DNA from: Eunapius fragilis | Lineage: Eukaryota; Porifera; Demospongiae; Spongillida; Spongillidae | Reading direction: 5' to 3' | Assembly: GCA_963681505.1 (NCBI GenBank) | Contig: OY811979.1 | Coordinates: 6,891,332 to 6,955,331 of the forward strand | Length of the DNA stretch: 64,000 nucleotides | Shown here: positions 22,508 through 32,872 of the stretch, in pieces | Layout: each line of letters starts with the position of its first letter | How positions within the stretch are numbered: the stretch's first letter is position 1 | The notes under the pieces: model-generated | Seen by the model: only the letters and a program-made list of their open reading frames with translations | What the model was told of the DNA's origin: nothing | Database searches by the model: none | Position numbers and translations under genes: made by a program

Positions 22508-24886
22508 GTGCATGCCAACAGTTCACCCTCAGTTACCCACCTAAGGGTACCTACTCATGTCCTGGAAGCAACATTACATATACCTGTGTTCTTTGCTCAA
22601 GCTTTGCTGGTGTGACCACAGTGTGGAGAGGATCAGCCTTTAACTGTCCCTCCACTGAAAACCATGCAGTAAACCAACTATCACTATCCCAGAAGTCAGG
22701 TGGAGTTGTCAATCCAACTGCTGGCGGATCATGTGGCAATCTCTCAGCTGTGACAACAAATGTCTCCACTGATGGATATTGCTACACATCTGTCCTCACC
22801 ATTCCTGCTGTTCAGGGTCTGAATGGGACCACAGTTATGTGTGTGGATGGTGTTACTGGAGCTGTTGTGGGAAATGGTAGTGTGATTGTGAAGGTGGCAG
22901 GTGGGTGATATGGTGTCTTGACATCTTATAAACAATATGACCAGGGTTTTCTAACTTCCTCTCGGCCTGTGATTGTTTAACATATATGAGCTGCACATTG
23001 TCACTAAGTAATGCTATTATAGTTAACACATACTTGTCCCTCCCAACCTCGACCCCTCCCACTGCTGGTGGTGTTCCTACCAGCTACAATGTCAGTATCA
23101 ATGACAGCAGTAGTCACATGGTCATACCTGATAATGGATCATCACTGTACACGCACACCTTCACTGGACTGATCAGTGACACACTCTACACTGTATCAGT
23201 GGTGGCCATCAACTGTGCTGGGACCAGCAATGCGACATCTGAAACAGAAGTGACATGTAATTAAGTGTTTCTTCCATGGTGTGTGCGAGTACGTGTGAGT
23301 GAGTGCGTGAGTGTGTGAGTGAGTGTGTGTGTGTGGGTGTGCATCACTACATATTCTAACATGTTGCATTGGACCATCTTTCTTGGCTAGTGAAGCTTGG
23401 CTTGATACTTCACCACAGCCACTAAGATCTCAATTGTATCCATATAAGTCTTCATATGGAGGGAAGGGGAGGAGGGGTATCCTCGCAAGCCATCCAGATG
23501 CACACTCCCCGTGTGGGTGTGAGCTATTTCAAGCAGTGTGTACTCTGATCATTGCCTCCATCAAACCATTTCTTCCATTCACAGTGGCACAGCCTCCAAA
23601 CAGTAACAGTATCAGTGTTATGTTTATTCTGTATAGTACCGAGACCCTCCCCCTTCTGTACATCAAGTGGACACCTGTGGTAAGCAATAATATGTCTCAT
23701 GACCCAGTGATGAACCTTTGGTCACCTCCAGGGGGGCAGTGTGACCATGTACACAGTGAGGGTTGTTGGTGATGGTACCTCTGTTGGTGAAGGCACCACT
23801 AACTGTACCACTTCAACATGTCTCTATGTCCAAGAAATCTCTACCTTTGCCACCAGTTATGTCATCTTTATTGCTTCCATAAATGGAGATGGAGATGTGG
23901 GTGCTGCAAATAATTCAACTATTAATGGTTAGTCTATTATACTTAATTAGTTTTTACGGCCAGATCTAAAGTATTATCTCATGGCAAGATCATGCCAAAG
24001 TAATATTTTCCTCATATTTATATATAACTCACTTATTTGATTTCATAGGAGAACTACAATACCATTATCTAACATAACAGAAACGTATGATAATGTATAA
24101 TGAAAATGTATGATCAAATAAGAAACAAAAACACTGTATGTTTAAACATTTACTTCCAGTCATCAACAACATTGCAGTGGTGATTGTCCCGTTAATTTTT
24201 TTCCAGACATGTATGTAATTTTAATGAACAGCAGCATGATTGATTTTGATTTTCCCAGTCATCAACAATTTCACAGTGGTGAACTATGGTGTTTCCAATG
24301 CATCCATTCAATGCACATTTCGGGACAACCAGTCTCTCTACTGCTTGGTGTGCTGCAATACTGATTCAACAGCTCCTCCTAACTCAAGTGTGTACAACAT
24401 CTCCTCTACCAGAGGCAGAGAGGTGACTGTTGACCTTGATGGCCTCACCAGTGGTCAGACTTACTACTGCAAGGCAGCAGCTACCAACAACAATTCCAGT
24501 CCTTACAACTGCACCTCCCCAGGATTTGGTGGTGCTAATGTGTTTATCACCTTAACTACAATGCTAACATCAAAGGACACACCTAACACAGGTGATGATC
24601 TTTGGGCATGAAGACATCAATACCTGTATCATTAATCATTCACACACATTATCTCTGCCCATATTAGGAGTTGAGTTGCCTCTTCCAGGTATATTGCAGT
24701 GCCATTATTCCCTATGTAATGACAACCTCATCTGTTGGCAGACCAGGTGGTGATAATCCTACTTGCCACTCTCCTACCGTTGTGGTGGTGACCATGGTAA
24801 CCATCATGGTCATTTGTGTCCAGAAGATGAGAAAAGATTTATTTCAAACACATGGAAACATTCATGTGCGATTTACATGCTCTTGA
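22508..24886 (+). CDS. Ig/FN3 cell-surface receptor, six-exon model
   Basis: Exons 22508-22900, 23023-23256, 23585-23679, 23732-23927, 24259-24591 and 24747-24886 splice in one consistent frame. All have AG/GT borders, mostly in phase 1. Exon 1 is an Ig-like domain (YSCPGSNITYTCVLC, later TVMCVDG). Exon 2 is the second half of an FN3 domain (GGVPTSYNVSI, YTVSVVAINCAGTSNAT). Exons 3-4 form an FN3 domain split after IKWTPV and resumed at GGSVTMYTVRVVG. Exon 5 is a cysteine-rich, N-glycosylation-rich FN3-like domain (TSGQTYYCKAAATNN). Exon 6 has a short hydrophobic run (TVVVVTMVTIMVICV) followed by KMRK, which would fit a membrane anchor, but this last exon is the least secure. No signal exon was found, and exon 2 lacks the first half of its FN3. 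The protein would sit at the cell surface and bind an unknown ligand. Confidence 0.6.
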
Positions 24887-25199
24887 TTGTACAATTGATT
24901 CACACATCCAACCATGTGATACACACATCATTACCTACAAGGGTGCAAGGTGAATATATTGTTGCACTGGATTCATAATTAAAACTATCCATGAATGCAC
25001 ATGAGGAAGCAGAGGATATTATTGTGGTAGCAGCTGTAACCAAACATGTGTTTATCATTACTGTACATGTATTAATTAATGATATTAATATAAATATATA
25101 TATATAATTAATAAATTGCAAGCTCGGTTTCAGTGTATTATGTAAAATTTATTTTTACATATAGGACTACCTAAACATTATAATTTACAGACAGGCAAT

Positions 25200-26335
25200 A
25201 TACATAGCTGATCCATGAGTTACGACATGTTATGGCAATTAGGGTTAGAAGAGTTACACGACCTTCACTGTGCAAATTTGGAGTCACTGGATCATGAATT
25301 GCGCAACCATGTTGCCACCACTTATGGAATAATAAGAAACTCAGTTCTAAACTCGTCTTCCTACTTTCATTTTGTGTTAGGCTTGGCTATGGACTGTATG
25401 CACGATGGCCTAGAAGGAGTTGTTCAGCTCCAGACAAAAGAAATGTTGCAATACTGCATAAGGAATCGCATGTTTACAGTGGAACAACTCAATCAAAGAC
25501 TGGCTGCATTTGCCTTTAGCAAAAGCGATGCAGCCAATAAACCTACACCATTGTCAATGGAAAAGATACACTCAGATGATGGAAAGCTGTGCGAGTCAGG
25601 TTAGTTTATTAATGTATGCATGTAATGAGTAAAATTTTCCCTTTCTATACTGTAGCGTCATGCACAGATGTGGTGTCTGGCAAGAGCTTTACCACTTTTA
25701 ATAGGTGATCTAGTTCCACAAGAGGATGAAAAATGGAAGCATTTCATCCAGTTGTTGGTCATCATGGAATACATCTTTGCTTCCAACATAACAACATCCA
25801 TGACAAGTGATGTGCAGCAACTGATTGAAATGTATCTTACTGACTTCAAGCGGTTATTTACTCGGCGTCTAACCCCCAAAATGCACTACTTGATTCATGT
25901 TGCTACATGGATGAAAAGGTATATATGATGTATTATTTTGAAAGTGTGTGCTAATGTGCTGAATTAATTATAGGTGTGGACCTATAGTACATTTATGGTG
26001 CATGCGGTTTGAAGCGAAGCACTGTTACTTCAAGTATCTTGCCAGAGTGTCACGCAATTTTAAGAACATTCCCAAGACGTTGGCAACACGACATCAAAGG
26101 TTGTCAGTATGCGAGAAAAGTAACAGTTTTGCATTATATATTTTTAATTAGGTATATGTGCTGGTTGCTCTCGGAGAAGAAGTGGTATTTAAAAGAACGC
26201 ATCCTTTGTGGGAGAGGTACTTGTTATATGTATGAGTGACCTTTTAATATGTATAAATATCGTAGGAAAGCAGTGTGCTCTTGGAGATCTTGACATCGCA
26301 GAACAGATTGTAACCAAAGTGGGGCTAGGAATAAC
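25200..26335 (+). pseudogene. DDE-type transposase pseudogene (MDCMHD...RFEAKH family)
   Basis: Segments on the plus strand read LGLAMDCMHDGLEGVVQL (25380-25430), then after a GTTAG donor QMWCLARALPLLIGDLV with MHYLIHVATWMKR ending at 25918, then after an ATTATAG acceptor near 25973 CGPIVHLWCMRFEAKH and KTLATRHQ. A further piece, KQCALGDLDIAEQIV, precedes the foldback insertion at 26336. This series matches an uncharacterised protein family common in metazoan genomes. H-Y-L...G-P-x-x-H-x-W-x-M-R-F-E-A-K-H recalls the third catalytic acid region of CACTA-type transposases; that link is my inference. The phase between the first two segments does not fit, so the copy is broken. Confidence 0.55.
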
Positions 26336-26806
26336 CTTATCTACATATTTAGAATTGTGCAACAAAAGAGGAGAGCAGACGCGACGTGTTAGAATTCTCC
26401 CGCGTTCCTTACAGTGATCCCAAACAAAAGCGGGCGTCTGCTCGAAGCGGAGGGGGGGGGGGGGGGGGGGAACTTGCCAGTATTAATTAAATCGATAAAA
26501 AATGATAATTAATATAAAAGATAGAGGAAACAAGTAAAGAAAAACATTCTCTAACGAGTCGGAAAGTTGGTGGGATATAGGAATTGGAGGCAATGGTGGT
26601 GTTAAAAGGAAGGGAACAAGGTTTTGAGAAAAGGGTAATGAGACAAAAATCCTATATTGAGCACGTGTAAATGCAACAGAACCAAAAGAAGTGCTAAATA
26701 TAGGATTTTACCCTTTTCTCAAAACCTTGTTCCCTCCCTTTTAACACCACCATTGCCTCCAATTCCTATATCCCATTAACTTTTTCGTTAGAGTTTACTT
26801 GTCTTA
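26336..26806. repeat. Foldback element, asymmetric copy
   Basis: This has the same sequence order as the left arm of the 732-bp palindrome (TTTAGAATTGTGCAA, GCGGGCGTCTGCTCG, poly-G at 26451-26470, AACAAGTAAAGAAAAACATT). The right arm is shortened, ending at GAGTTTACTTGT. It interrupts the transposase pseudogene upstream. Confidence 0.85.
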
Positions 26807-27157
26807 TTAACCTTGCATCCATGCACACAAATGGTCACTATTGTTACTAGACCACACCCAGGTCCAGGAAGTAATAACATGTTAACTACATAGTTCCCGC
26901 CACTCAGCTCAGTGATGCTCTCGTGTACGCCCGCCAAGGTCCGGCCATCATCGTGTCCTGTATGGGAATGGGAGGCAGGCGTAATAGTCCCACCCCCACC
27001 TCCGCCCCCCGCCCCATCCACGTTTCTCGCTGGCGTCATCTTAGAAGGATGAACTTGTCCTCGTCGGTGGGTAGCCTGCAGTGTGTGATGAGGTACCTGA
27101 TCGTATATGCTACTGATATGGATCATTTTCCTGTCAGCGCCATAGGCATCCGGAAAC
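26807..27157. other. Intergenic; glycine-rich minus frame of doubtful value
   Basis: A minus-strand frame with a poly-glycine run is low complexity. I cannot support it as a gene. Confidence 0.35.
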
Positions 27158-27305
27158 TAGTCTGGGGACCCGACTGATGGCTGTACTATCAGTCTGGTGA
27201 CTAGCTCGCTTCCGCTTTGTGCACTACTGCACGAACTCGTGTAGTAGCATGAATCTAATTTGTGCCCCACCTACGAGCATGTATGTCATTAACTAAGTAC
27301 TATCT

Positions 27306-27640
27306 GAACCTGCGTCAGCAGGTTCAATATAGGATTGATTGAGGAGTGATGAATGTCATTAAAATTTTTAAATCGCGTCGGGAGGGACAACGAAGAAACG
27401 GATTGCTTATCACTTTGCAGCTATCGAACGACAACACCAAGATCTACGTTTTCGTGCTAGTTTCATGTCATTAAACTATGCGCTTCCAGACAAACAAAAA
27501 ACCTGCTTCTCGTGCCCATTCCCAAAAAAATTGTTGGTCGTCGTCGTCTTCTTTTCCGTCAAGTATAACTCACGCTAGGAATGGTTTTAAAGAACGGCAA
27601 TGATACCAAACGCTTCAGAATTTACCGGCGCGGTGCCCCT
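27306..27640 (+). repeat. Dispersed hairpin-headed repeat, copy 3
   Basis: The hairpin is GAACCTGC-GTCA-GCAGGTTC followed by AATATAGGATTG. It shows GAAGAAACGGATTG, GCTATCGAACGACAA, CGTCGTCGTCTTCTT and AACTCACGCTAGGAATGG in the same order as copy 2. Confidence 0.75.
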
Positions 27641-27971
27641 TAAGGTCATAATTGAGAAAGAAGCTACAACGAAAAAGTATCATATACGGTATGGGTATAC
27701 TAAATACCTGCGAGCTGTGCATTTAATAATCCTGAAAAATTGAAATAGGCCTATATTTAGCCCATACAACAGACCGTGCACTATATGTTGAGACGTGAGT
27801 GGGCTAAATTTTTTACATACTAGTACGTATTTATTAAAGTTATATAGTAACTTGTGGTCGGGGCAATGCACAAAGTGTTCGTAAGGTATAGACATTTGTC
27901 CATTGCACATCGTTCCTCATCACATTACAGTTATGAAGCTTCGTTGACACGGAGAAAAAAAAACTTATGAA

Positions 27972-28270
27972 ACAAGTAAATAAAAACCTTCTCTAACGAG
28001 AAAGTTGGTGGGCATATAGGATTGACAATGGTGGTGTAAAAAGCACGGAAACAAGTGTGACAGAAATTTTACTGGAAAATTGAAATAGGCCTATATTTAG
28101 CCCACTCACATTTAGGCAGCGCACGCCTGAGAAAATGGGCTAAATATATAGGCCTATTTCAATTTTCCAGTAAAATTTCTGTCACACTTGTTTCCGTGCT
28201 TTTTACACCACCATTGTCAATCCTATATGCCCACCAACTTTCTCGTTAGAGAAGGTTTTTATTTACTTGT
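27972..28270. repeat. Foldback element, 299 bp
   Basis: The arms start ACAAGTAAATAAAAACCTTC (27972) and return at 28270. They carry the shared outer module (AACGAGAAAGTTGGTGGGCA, GGTGGTGTAAAAAGCACGG) and a copy-specific inner arm (GAAATAGGCCTATATTTAGC). A fragment of that inner arm also occurs alone at 27735-27810. Confidence 0.9.
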
Positions 28271-28302
28271 AAGCCATATCTATACCACGTAATAAAATCC
28301 AG

Positions 28303-28470
28303 ATGTTAGTTGATGCTTCCATTACGCTGTGGAAACTTGGGTTTACCGAGATAAAGAGCCTTCAGTTGGATGTAGTTCTAGCTATAGCCACTGGGCAGGA
28401 CGTTTTTGGAGTGTTACCAACTGGATATGGCAAGAGTCTTTGTTATGCCCTGCCTTCCTATTTTGTTTGA
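28303..28470 (+). pseudogene. RecQ-like helicase fragment with intact Walker A
   Basis: A 55-codon frame from ATG at 28303 reads LWKLGFTEIKSLQLDVVLAI, then GQDVFGVLPTGYGKSLCYAL, and stops at TGA 28468. This is the start of a RecQ-type helicase core: a Q/motif-0-like region and the Walker A lysine in GYGKS. Motifs Ia onward are absent, so it is a truncated copy inside the TIR element. The fragment at 17755 aligns with it but lacks the lysine. Confidence 0.65.
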
Positions 28471-28907
28471 CCAACTGTATACTATACACCATTATTGAGG
28501 TACTGGTGTAGGCAGTAAAACATGCATGCACGACCTCCCCTCGAATATCAGTTGCTTCATCTTTTTTCCAAATCGGCATCATCCTCTTCCTCTTTGAACA
28601 GTCTGGGGACTAGTACTGTTTGTGCAGTGATAGGTAAACCGTTATCCACATTACTTCATGAGTGCACAAAACGGATGCGATCAAGTCCCAGACTGATAGT
28701 ACAGCCATCAGTCGGGTCCCCAGACTATCCGAAACGTGGTCCATTGCACCTAGATAATCTATGATTGCACAGAGGAGACACGCTGTTGTCCGTATGCGAG
28801 ACATAGCATGATGGCGCCCCACACCGCACCACGCGACCTACCGTCATGACCACTGTGGTGGCGCGGGAGAGGGGACAAGACTTGTACGTCGCACGTACCC
28901 ATAAGTG

Positions 28908-29006
28908 TAGTCTCGTACCCAGACCCACCCTTACGTAAGCATTATCGCATAGTATTATACATTATGCGATAATGCTTACGTAAGGGTGGGTCTGGGTACG
29001 AGACTA
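28908..29006. mobile_element. 99-bp palindromic MITE of the TAGTCTCGTACCC family
   Basis: Two 44-bp perfect inverse-complement arms beginning TAGTCTCGTACCCAGACCC are separated by an 11-bp loop. A perfect 9-bp target duplication, CCATAAGTG, flanks it (28899-28907 and 29007-29015). It consists only of the transposon ends plus a private inner stem. Confidence 0.9.
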
Positions 29007-29150
29007 CCATAAGTGATAACTGTACACGAAGCTCCGTATGTATACTGGACATGGGTTGGGTTCATTATCCGTGTGCAGAACGTCGCTGTATACATGTAGT
29101 TAGAAGCTTTTCTTTGCGATGGCTCCACTTCAGGTTTCATCGATCATCTC

Positions 29151-29350
29151 NNNNNNNNNNNNNNNNNNNNNNNNNNNNNNNNNNNNNNNNNNNNNNNNNN
29201 NNNNNNNNNNNNNNNNNNNNNNNNNNNNNNNNNNNNNNNNNNNNNNNNNNNNNNNNNNNNNNNNNNNNNNNNNNNNNNNNNNNNNNNNNNNNNNNNNNNN
29301 NNNNNNNNNNNNNNNNNNNNNNNNNNNNNNNNNNNNNNNNNNNNNNNNNN
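29151..29350. other. Assembly gap (200 N)
   Basis: Exactly 200 N residues, the fixed size some scaffolders insert for a gap of unknown length. Adjacency of left and right contigs is therefore an inference of the assembly. Confidence 0.97.
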
Positions 29351-31411
29351 ATCTAAAGGAAGTTCTATCAGTGGCAGACACCTTGATGGTATGATCTGAA
29401 TGAATGCATCCCAGGGGCAGATCCAGGATTTTGGGAAAGGGGAGGTCTGATAAATATATTCACAACTGCAGGAGGTATGCCCCCTCCCGTGACAGCAAGG
29501 GGGTCTGGGGAGCGCTGATAGCCCCACCAGTGGGGTCTGGGGCTTTGCCCCAGCCGCTGTTTTGCTTTTGCGTTTATTTAGCATGAAATTCACAGCGATA
29601 TCCAATACATATACATCACGCGATATCCGGATTACTAGAGCCTGCATGGATGGCGACGAAAAAACTTCATTCTTCACAATGCTATGGTTCCTACTGCTCA
29701 GCAATTAAATTCGTGACGGAAAGCTTTTGTGAATTTGTGACCGAAGCGTGCACGTGACCATGCACCAGCTATTCTATAAACGTTAACGACTCATGTATGT
29801 TTTACTCTAGTATTAGTTTGTTTAGCTCTATAGCTACCTGTTAGGAAAAGAATCTGAGATCCATCCCACTCACGTCTTTTGATCGCTTACCTCAATTGCT
29901 GCTCATACGCATGCACCGATCGCGCGATTAAATACTAATTATCTACATGCACACATGCCGTTATGTTCGAGGATTTAATTAGATTGATATAGACCACGCT
30001 TGGCTAGAACGATTTGCAAGCTTGCAAATCCAAGGATGGTAACATGCAGAACACTGCGTAGATTACAGTATGCATTACGTCATTCTTCATATAGGAAAGG
30101 GGGGGTCCGGACTCCCCCCGCCCCCCCCCCCCCCCCTAAATCTGCCCCTGCATCCACTTCACCAATAACATCAGCATCACGTAATGCAGATACTTGGTGT
30201 AAAGTAAACTGCAGCCCTGGCTGTATTAGGGACTAGTCAAAATCCTCTCTTTTGGAATATTAAGCTAAGATGGCTGACGTGAGGCAAAATTTGATGAAGA
30301 AAATGACAGCAAGCAACAAAGTAATATGTTTTTACAAATTTAGCTAGGCGTACTGCTGTTGGCTCACTTCGTTCTGTACCTTCACGCTCTAAACTTACAA
30401 TGATTGATGGAGGTGTTCTAAGTATGGGACCCTATTGCAGCATCATACGATAGCCATTGGACATCTTTTGCTTGCTTAAGCTTGATTATAGGATCATTCA
30501 GAATTTCCTGAATAGCATGAAGTCCTGCCATTATTATGATAGAACAGAAACAATGACTGTACAGTTTCTTTGAACCTTTTCAAATATGGTATGTTGTCAG
30601 CTGCATGAGCTGCAGCTAGGGCAAGTCAATGATTGATGCAATGGACTGACACAAGACATGGCTGACGCACCTTCAGTTGCGATGCTACTCCACTCACCCT
30701 TCCTACCATAACTGCACAGCCATCACTTCCAAATGAGCGCAGCTTGTTGATGTCAAGTCCATTTGTCTCCATAAAAGCAACTATACCACCCTCAATAGTT
30801 TCTGCTGTACATAGCAATGTCACCTATATGAAGAAATGATGTTTCAATTTTCCCGGATGGAAAGATGTATTTCAATAACTAGCTGCTTCAATACAGATAT
30901 GTCAGTTGATTCATCTGTCATTAGGGAAAGAATGGACTGCACTTTAAGTTATCCAGTTTCTCACTTTCTATGACTGATGAAAGGCACTGCAAAAACTGCA
31001 AAAATCCTTTTACTGATGTAAGTGGCATATCTTCCTATAGAAAGATCATTTAAGTACGAGCATCCAAGACTCTTCACCAAATTGACTAAAGATTCATATT
31101 TAGTTGTGATAGCAATGTCCTCCTTTTCCAACCAGTAGACAATCGTCAATGCACCTATGAGTGCTTCTCTATGAACCAGCGGTCCTTCTGTGCTTTGAGT
31201 CACAGCAATTTTAGAAGCTGCTGAAAGATGCACCTTTGATTTTTTTGTGTCGCTCAATGCAATCCGTGCGGAGGGACGTGCATGGTACAGTTGTCCAGAT
31301 ACCAGAACTGCTGCTCTCCTGGCATTTGCATATTTCACATAGAAGCCCTGTCACGATGCCAGCTGTATCTTCTGTTGGAACTAGCCAGGGATAGTCTTCT
31401 TTCCACAATGA
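29351..31411 (-). pseudogene. ZNF862-like (hAT-derived) transposase, broken and interrupted
   Basis: Read from 31411 downward, a TTF-type zinc-finger region comes first (WLVPTEDTAGIVTGLLCEIC, VPCTSLRTDCIERHKK). After a one-base shift in an A-run near 31246 the frame continues SKVHLSAASKIAVTQSTEG. Next come the hAT core piece GLDINKLRSFGSDGCAVMVG and SVHCINH, a TGA in place of an expected sense codon near 30626, then LALAAAHAADNIPYLKRF, QEILNDPIIKLKQAKDV, and RTPPSIIVSLEREGTERSE. The order matches ZNF862-like proteins and hAT transposases. The MITE at 29412-30150 interrupts the coding line, which resumes (FIQIIPSRCLPLIELPLD) and runs into the gap. Frameshift, stop and insertion make it non-functional as assembled. 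Confidence 0.65.
29412..30150. mobile_element. hAT-like MITE nested in the ZNF862-like pseudogene
   Basis: The ends are CAGGGGCAGATCCAGG (29412) and the inverse of CAGGGGCAGATTTAGG (30150), flanked by CATCC on both sides (29407-29411 and 30151-30155). CAGGG termini suggest hAT, though a 5-bp duplication is short for that superfamily (usually 8 bp). No transposase is visible. The right subterminal region is a C-rich tract. Confidence 0.7.
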
Positions 31412-32253
31412 ACACTACCCTATTTTATGAGCTCCTTTGCGTTTTTTACGTACAGTTGAAATCACTACTTCGCTTGACCTCGTTGTCATTGCTATAACGC
31501 CTGAGCTATTATGCTATGTTGCCTGCTTATATAGTACTAAAAACGTGCTGAGGGGGGTTTTGTCGGGATATAATTAGAAAGATTTAATGATGTAAGGTAT
31601 ATAAATTAAAATTTAAAGAAACCACAGATGACAAAGCAACCAAGTGCTAATTAAATTAATAGCCCACACATTTATCACCTGGAATGTGCCACGCTGTAGC
31701 ATGGAGCTGGAGGAAACAATGATGCTATACCTATGTGTGGTTAATGGGTAGTGCTGCACTGGAGGCATGGAGGGAGATATATGTTTCTGTCGGTTGAACA
31801 CGGTGAATTAGACAGAAACTATGCTCCCTCCATATGTGTGATTGTTGTACAGCACGTGAGGGCCTTGTCGAGCACCAAAAAAGTGACTGCATTTGCTTTC
31901 AAACGATTGCCACATTGTAGAACTGGAGCCATTTCATGTCATCAATAACTGGGAACGAGGCTTAATTTTTTCTGTAAATCGGCCGTAAATGTCCCTTATT
32001 GGATGGTTCCTGCTTGGTTCATACAAAAAAAATCTGAGAAAATGTAAATTAATATCAAAATATCATTACTGGCAATGCCAAAAATAGTTTTGCAACCTTG
32101 AATTTGAACTTTTACAAGTTACCTTCAGTGGAACTATGGTGCGGGAACTTGTGAGAACTAAGCCTGCGCGTTCGTACATTAAGCATACTGGTGAAAGTAT
32201 CTACAAACTCATCAACTTGAAGAACTCTTGTTTCCGGGGTGGCACTGTCTGTT
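31412..32253. other. Intergenic, nothing recognised
   Basis: No supportable gene was found on either strand. Confidence 0.4.
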
Positions 32254-32872
32254 GTTCTTCACTGCTAAAGTCTACTGTCTATATAAGCATCCATTACTTC
32301 TTGCAGTGAACTTAGAGAGCAAACCCACCCCTGGGCACTGGTTGCAACTGCCAAAGTAGTACCCAACACTTGGAGGGTTACAATGCATTGCTGCAAGGTA
32401 ATGGTGATAATGTATCATTGTTCCACCAGTTAACTGCTCAAGCTTACTCCCCATTTGACATTTTGGTGCGGTGACACAGAATGTGTGCCACTAGCTCCTG
32501 CAAGAACACACTTTTTTGGCCTTAGAATAGAAAATTTGATGAATCCAATCTTGGTGTTGTGATTCACTGTAGACCTCTCTTGTAGGTTACACGAGAGGTC
32601 TTTTTCCATCACTACCCACTACTGAAAGAATATATATTTTCCCCAGAGTGACTCTGTCTGAATAATAGAAATTCTTTACTTCTTCAGTTTTGTGAGAGGA
32701 GATAACTGGATCCCTTAGGGTTAGAGCTGCACAGTATACCCTTCTCTGCTGCCAGCTTCTTTGCTTGCCTTGCTGTGTTTTGTGACCTACTTTTTGGTAA
32801 CACTGTCAACACCTTCATTCTGTCACTCTCATGCTGGAACTTATCTTTGAGTTGCTTGCCAAAGCAAAACAA
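32254..32872 (-). pseudogene. Fragmented gene of a widespread metazoan repeat family
   Basis: From 32872 downward the pieces are RMKVLTVLPKSRSQNTARQ and AKKLAAEKGILCSSNPK, then near 32560 IGFIKFSILRPKKCVLAGAS and GTHSVSPHQNVKW. After a frameshift near 32450 come MIHYHHYLAAMHCNPPS and YFGSCNQCPGV. The motif series (LRPKxCVLAGxSGTHS...HQNVK...CNPP...CxxCPG) is one I recall from repetitive uncharacterised proteins in cnidarian and arthropod genomes, presumably transposon-encoded. The copy has frameshifts and a truncated cysteine motif. No function can be assigned. Confidence 0.5.

Larger units (their letters stand above)
27158..28727. mobile_element. MULE-like TIR element carrying a RecQ fragment
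   Basis: Perfect 40-bp TIRs begin TAGTCTGGGGACCCGACTGA (27158) and end with the inverse complement at 28727; weaker similarity extends about 30 bp further in. The flanks read TCCGGAAAC on the left and TCCGAAAC on the right, which fits a 9-bp target duplication with one lost base. The TAGTCT start and 9-bp duplication match the TAGTCTCGTACCC family at 1304 and 28908. Inside are a hairpin-headed repeat, a foldback and the RecQ fragment, so the element is either composite or a landing zone for nested insertions. Confidence 0.6.

Noticed and set aside
24150-24185. A second exon start resembling the one at 24259 (TCATCAACAACATTGCAGTGG)
   Set aside because: It is a short duplicated acceptor and exon start that soon meets a stop; treated as intronic debris.
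26788-27126. Minus-strand glycine-rich frame as a membrane protein
   Set aside because: Poly-G run plus a short hydrophobic stretch; no splice support or recognisable domain.
29051-29704. Open frames spanning the N gap
   Set aside because: They are open only because N codons contain no stops; the parts outside the gap do not support a joined protein.
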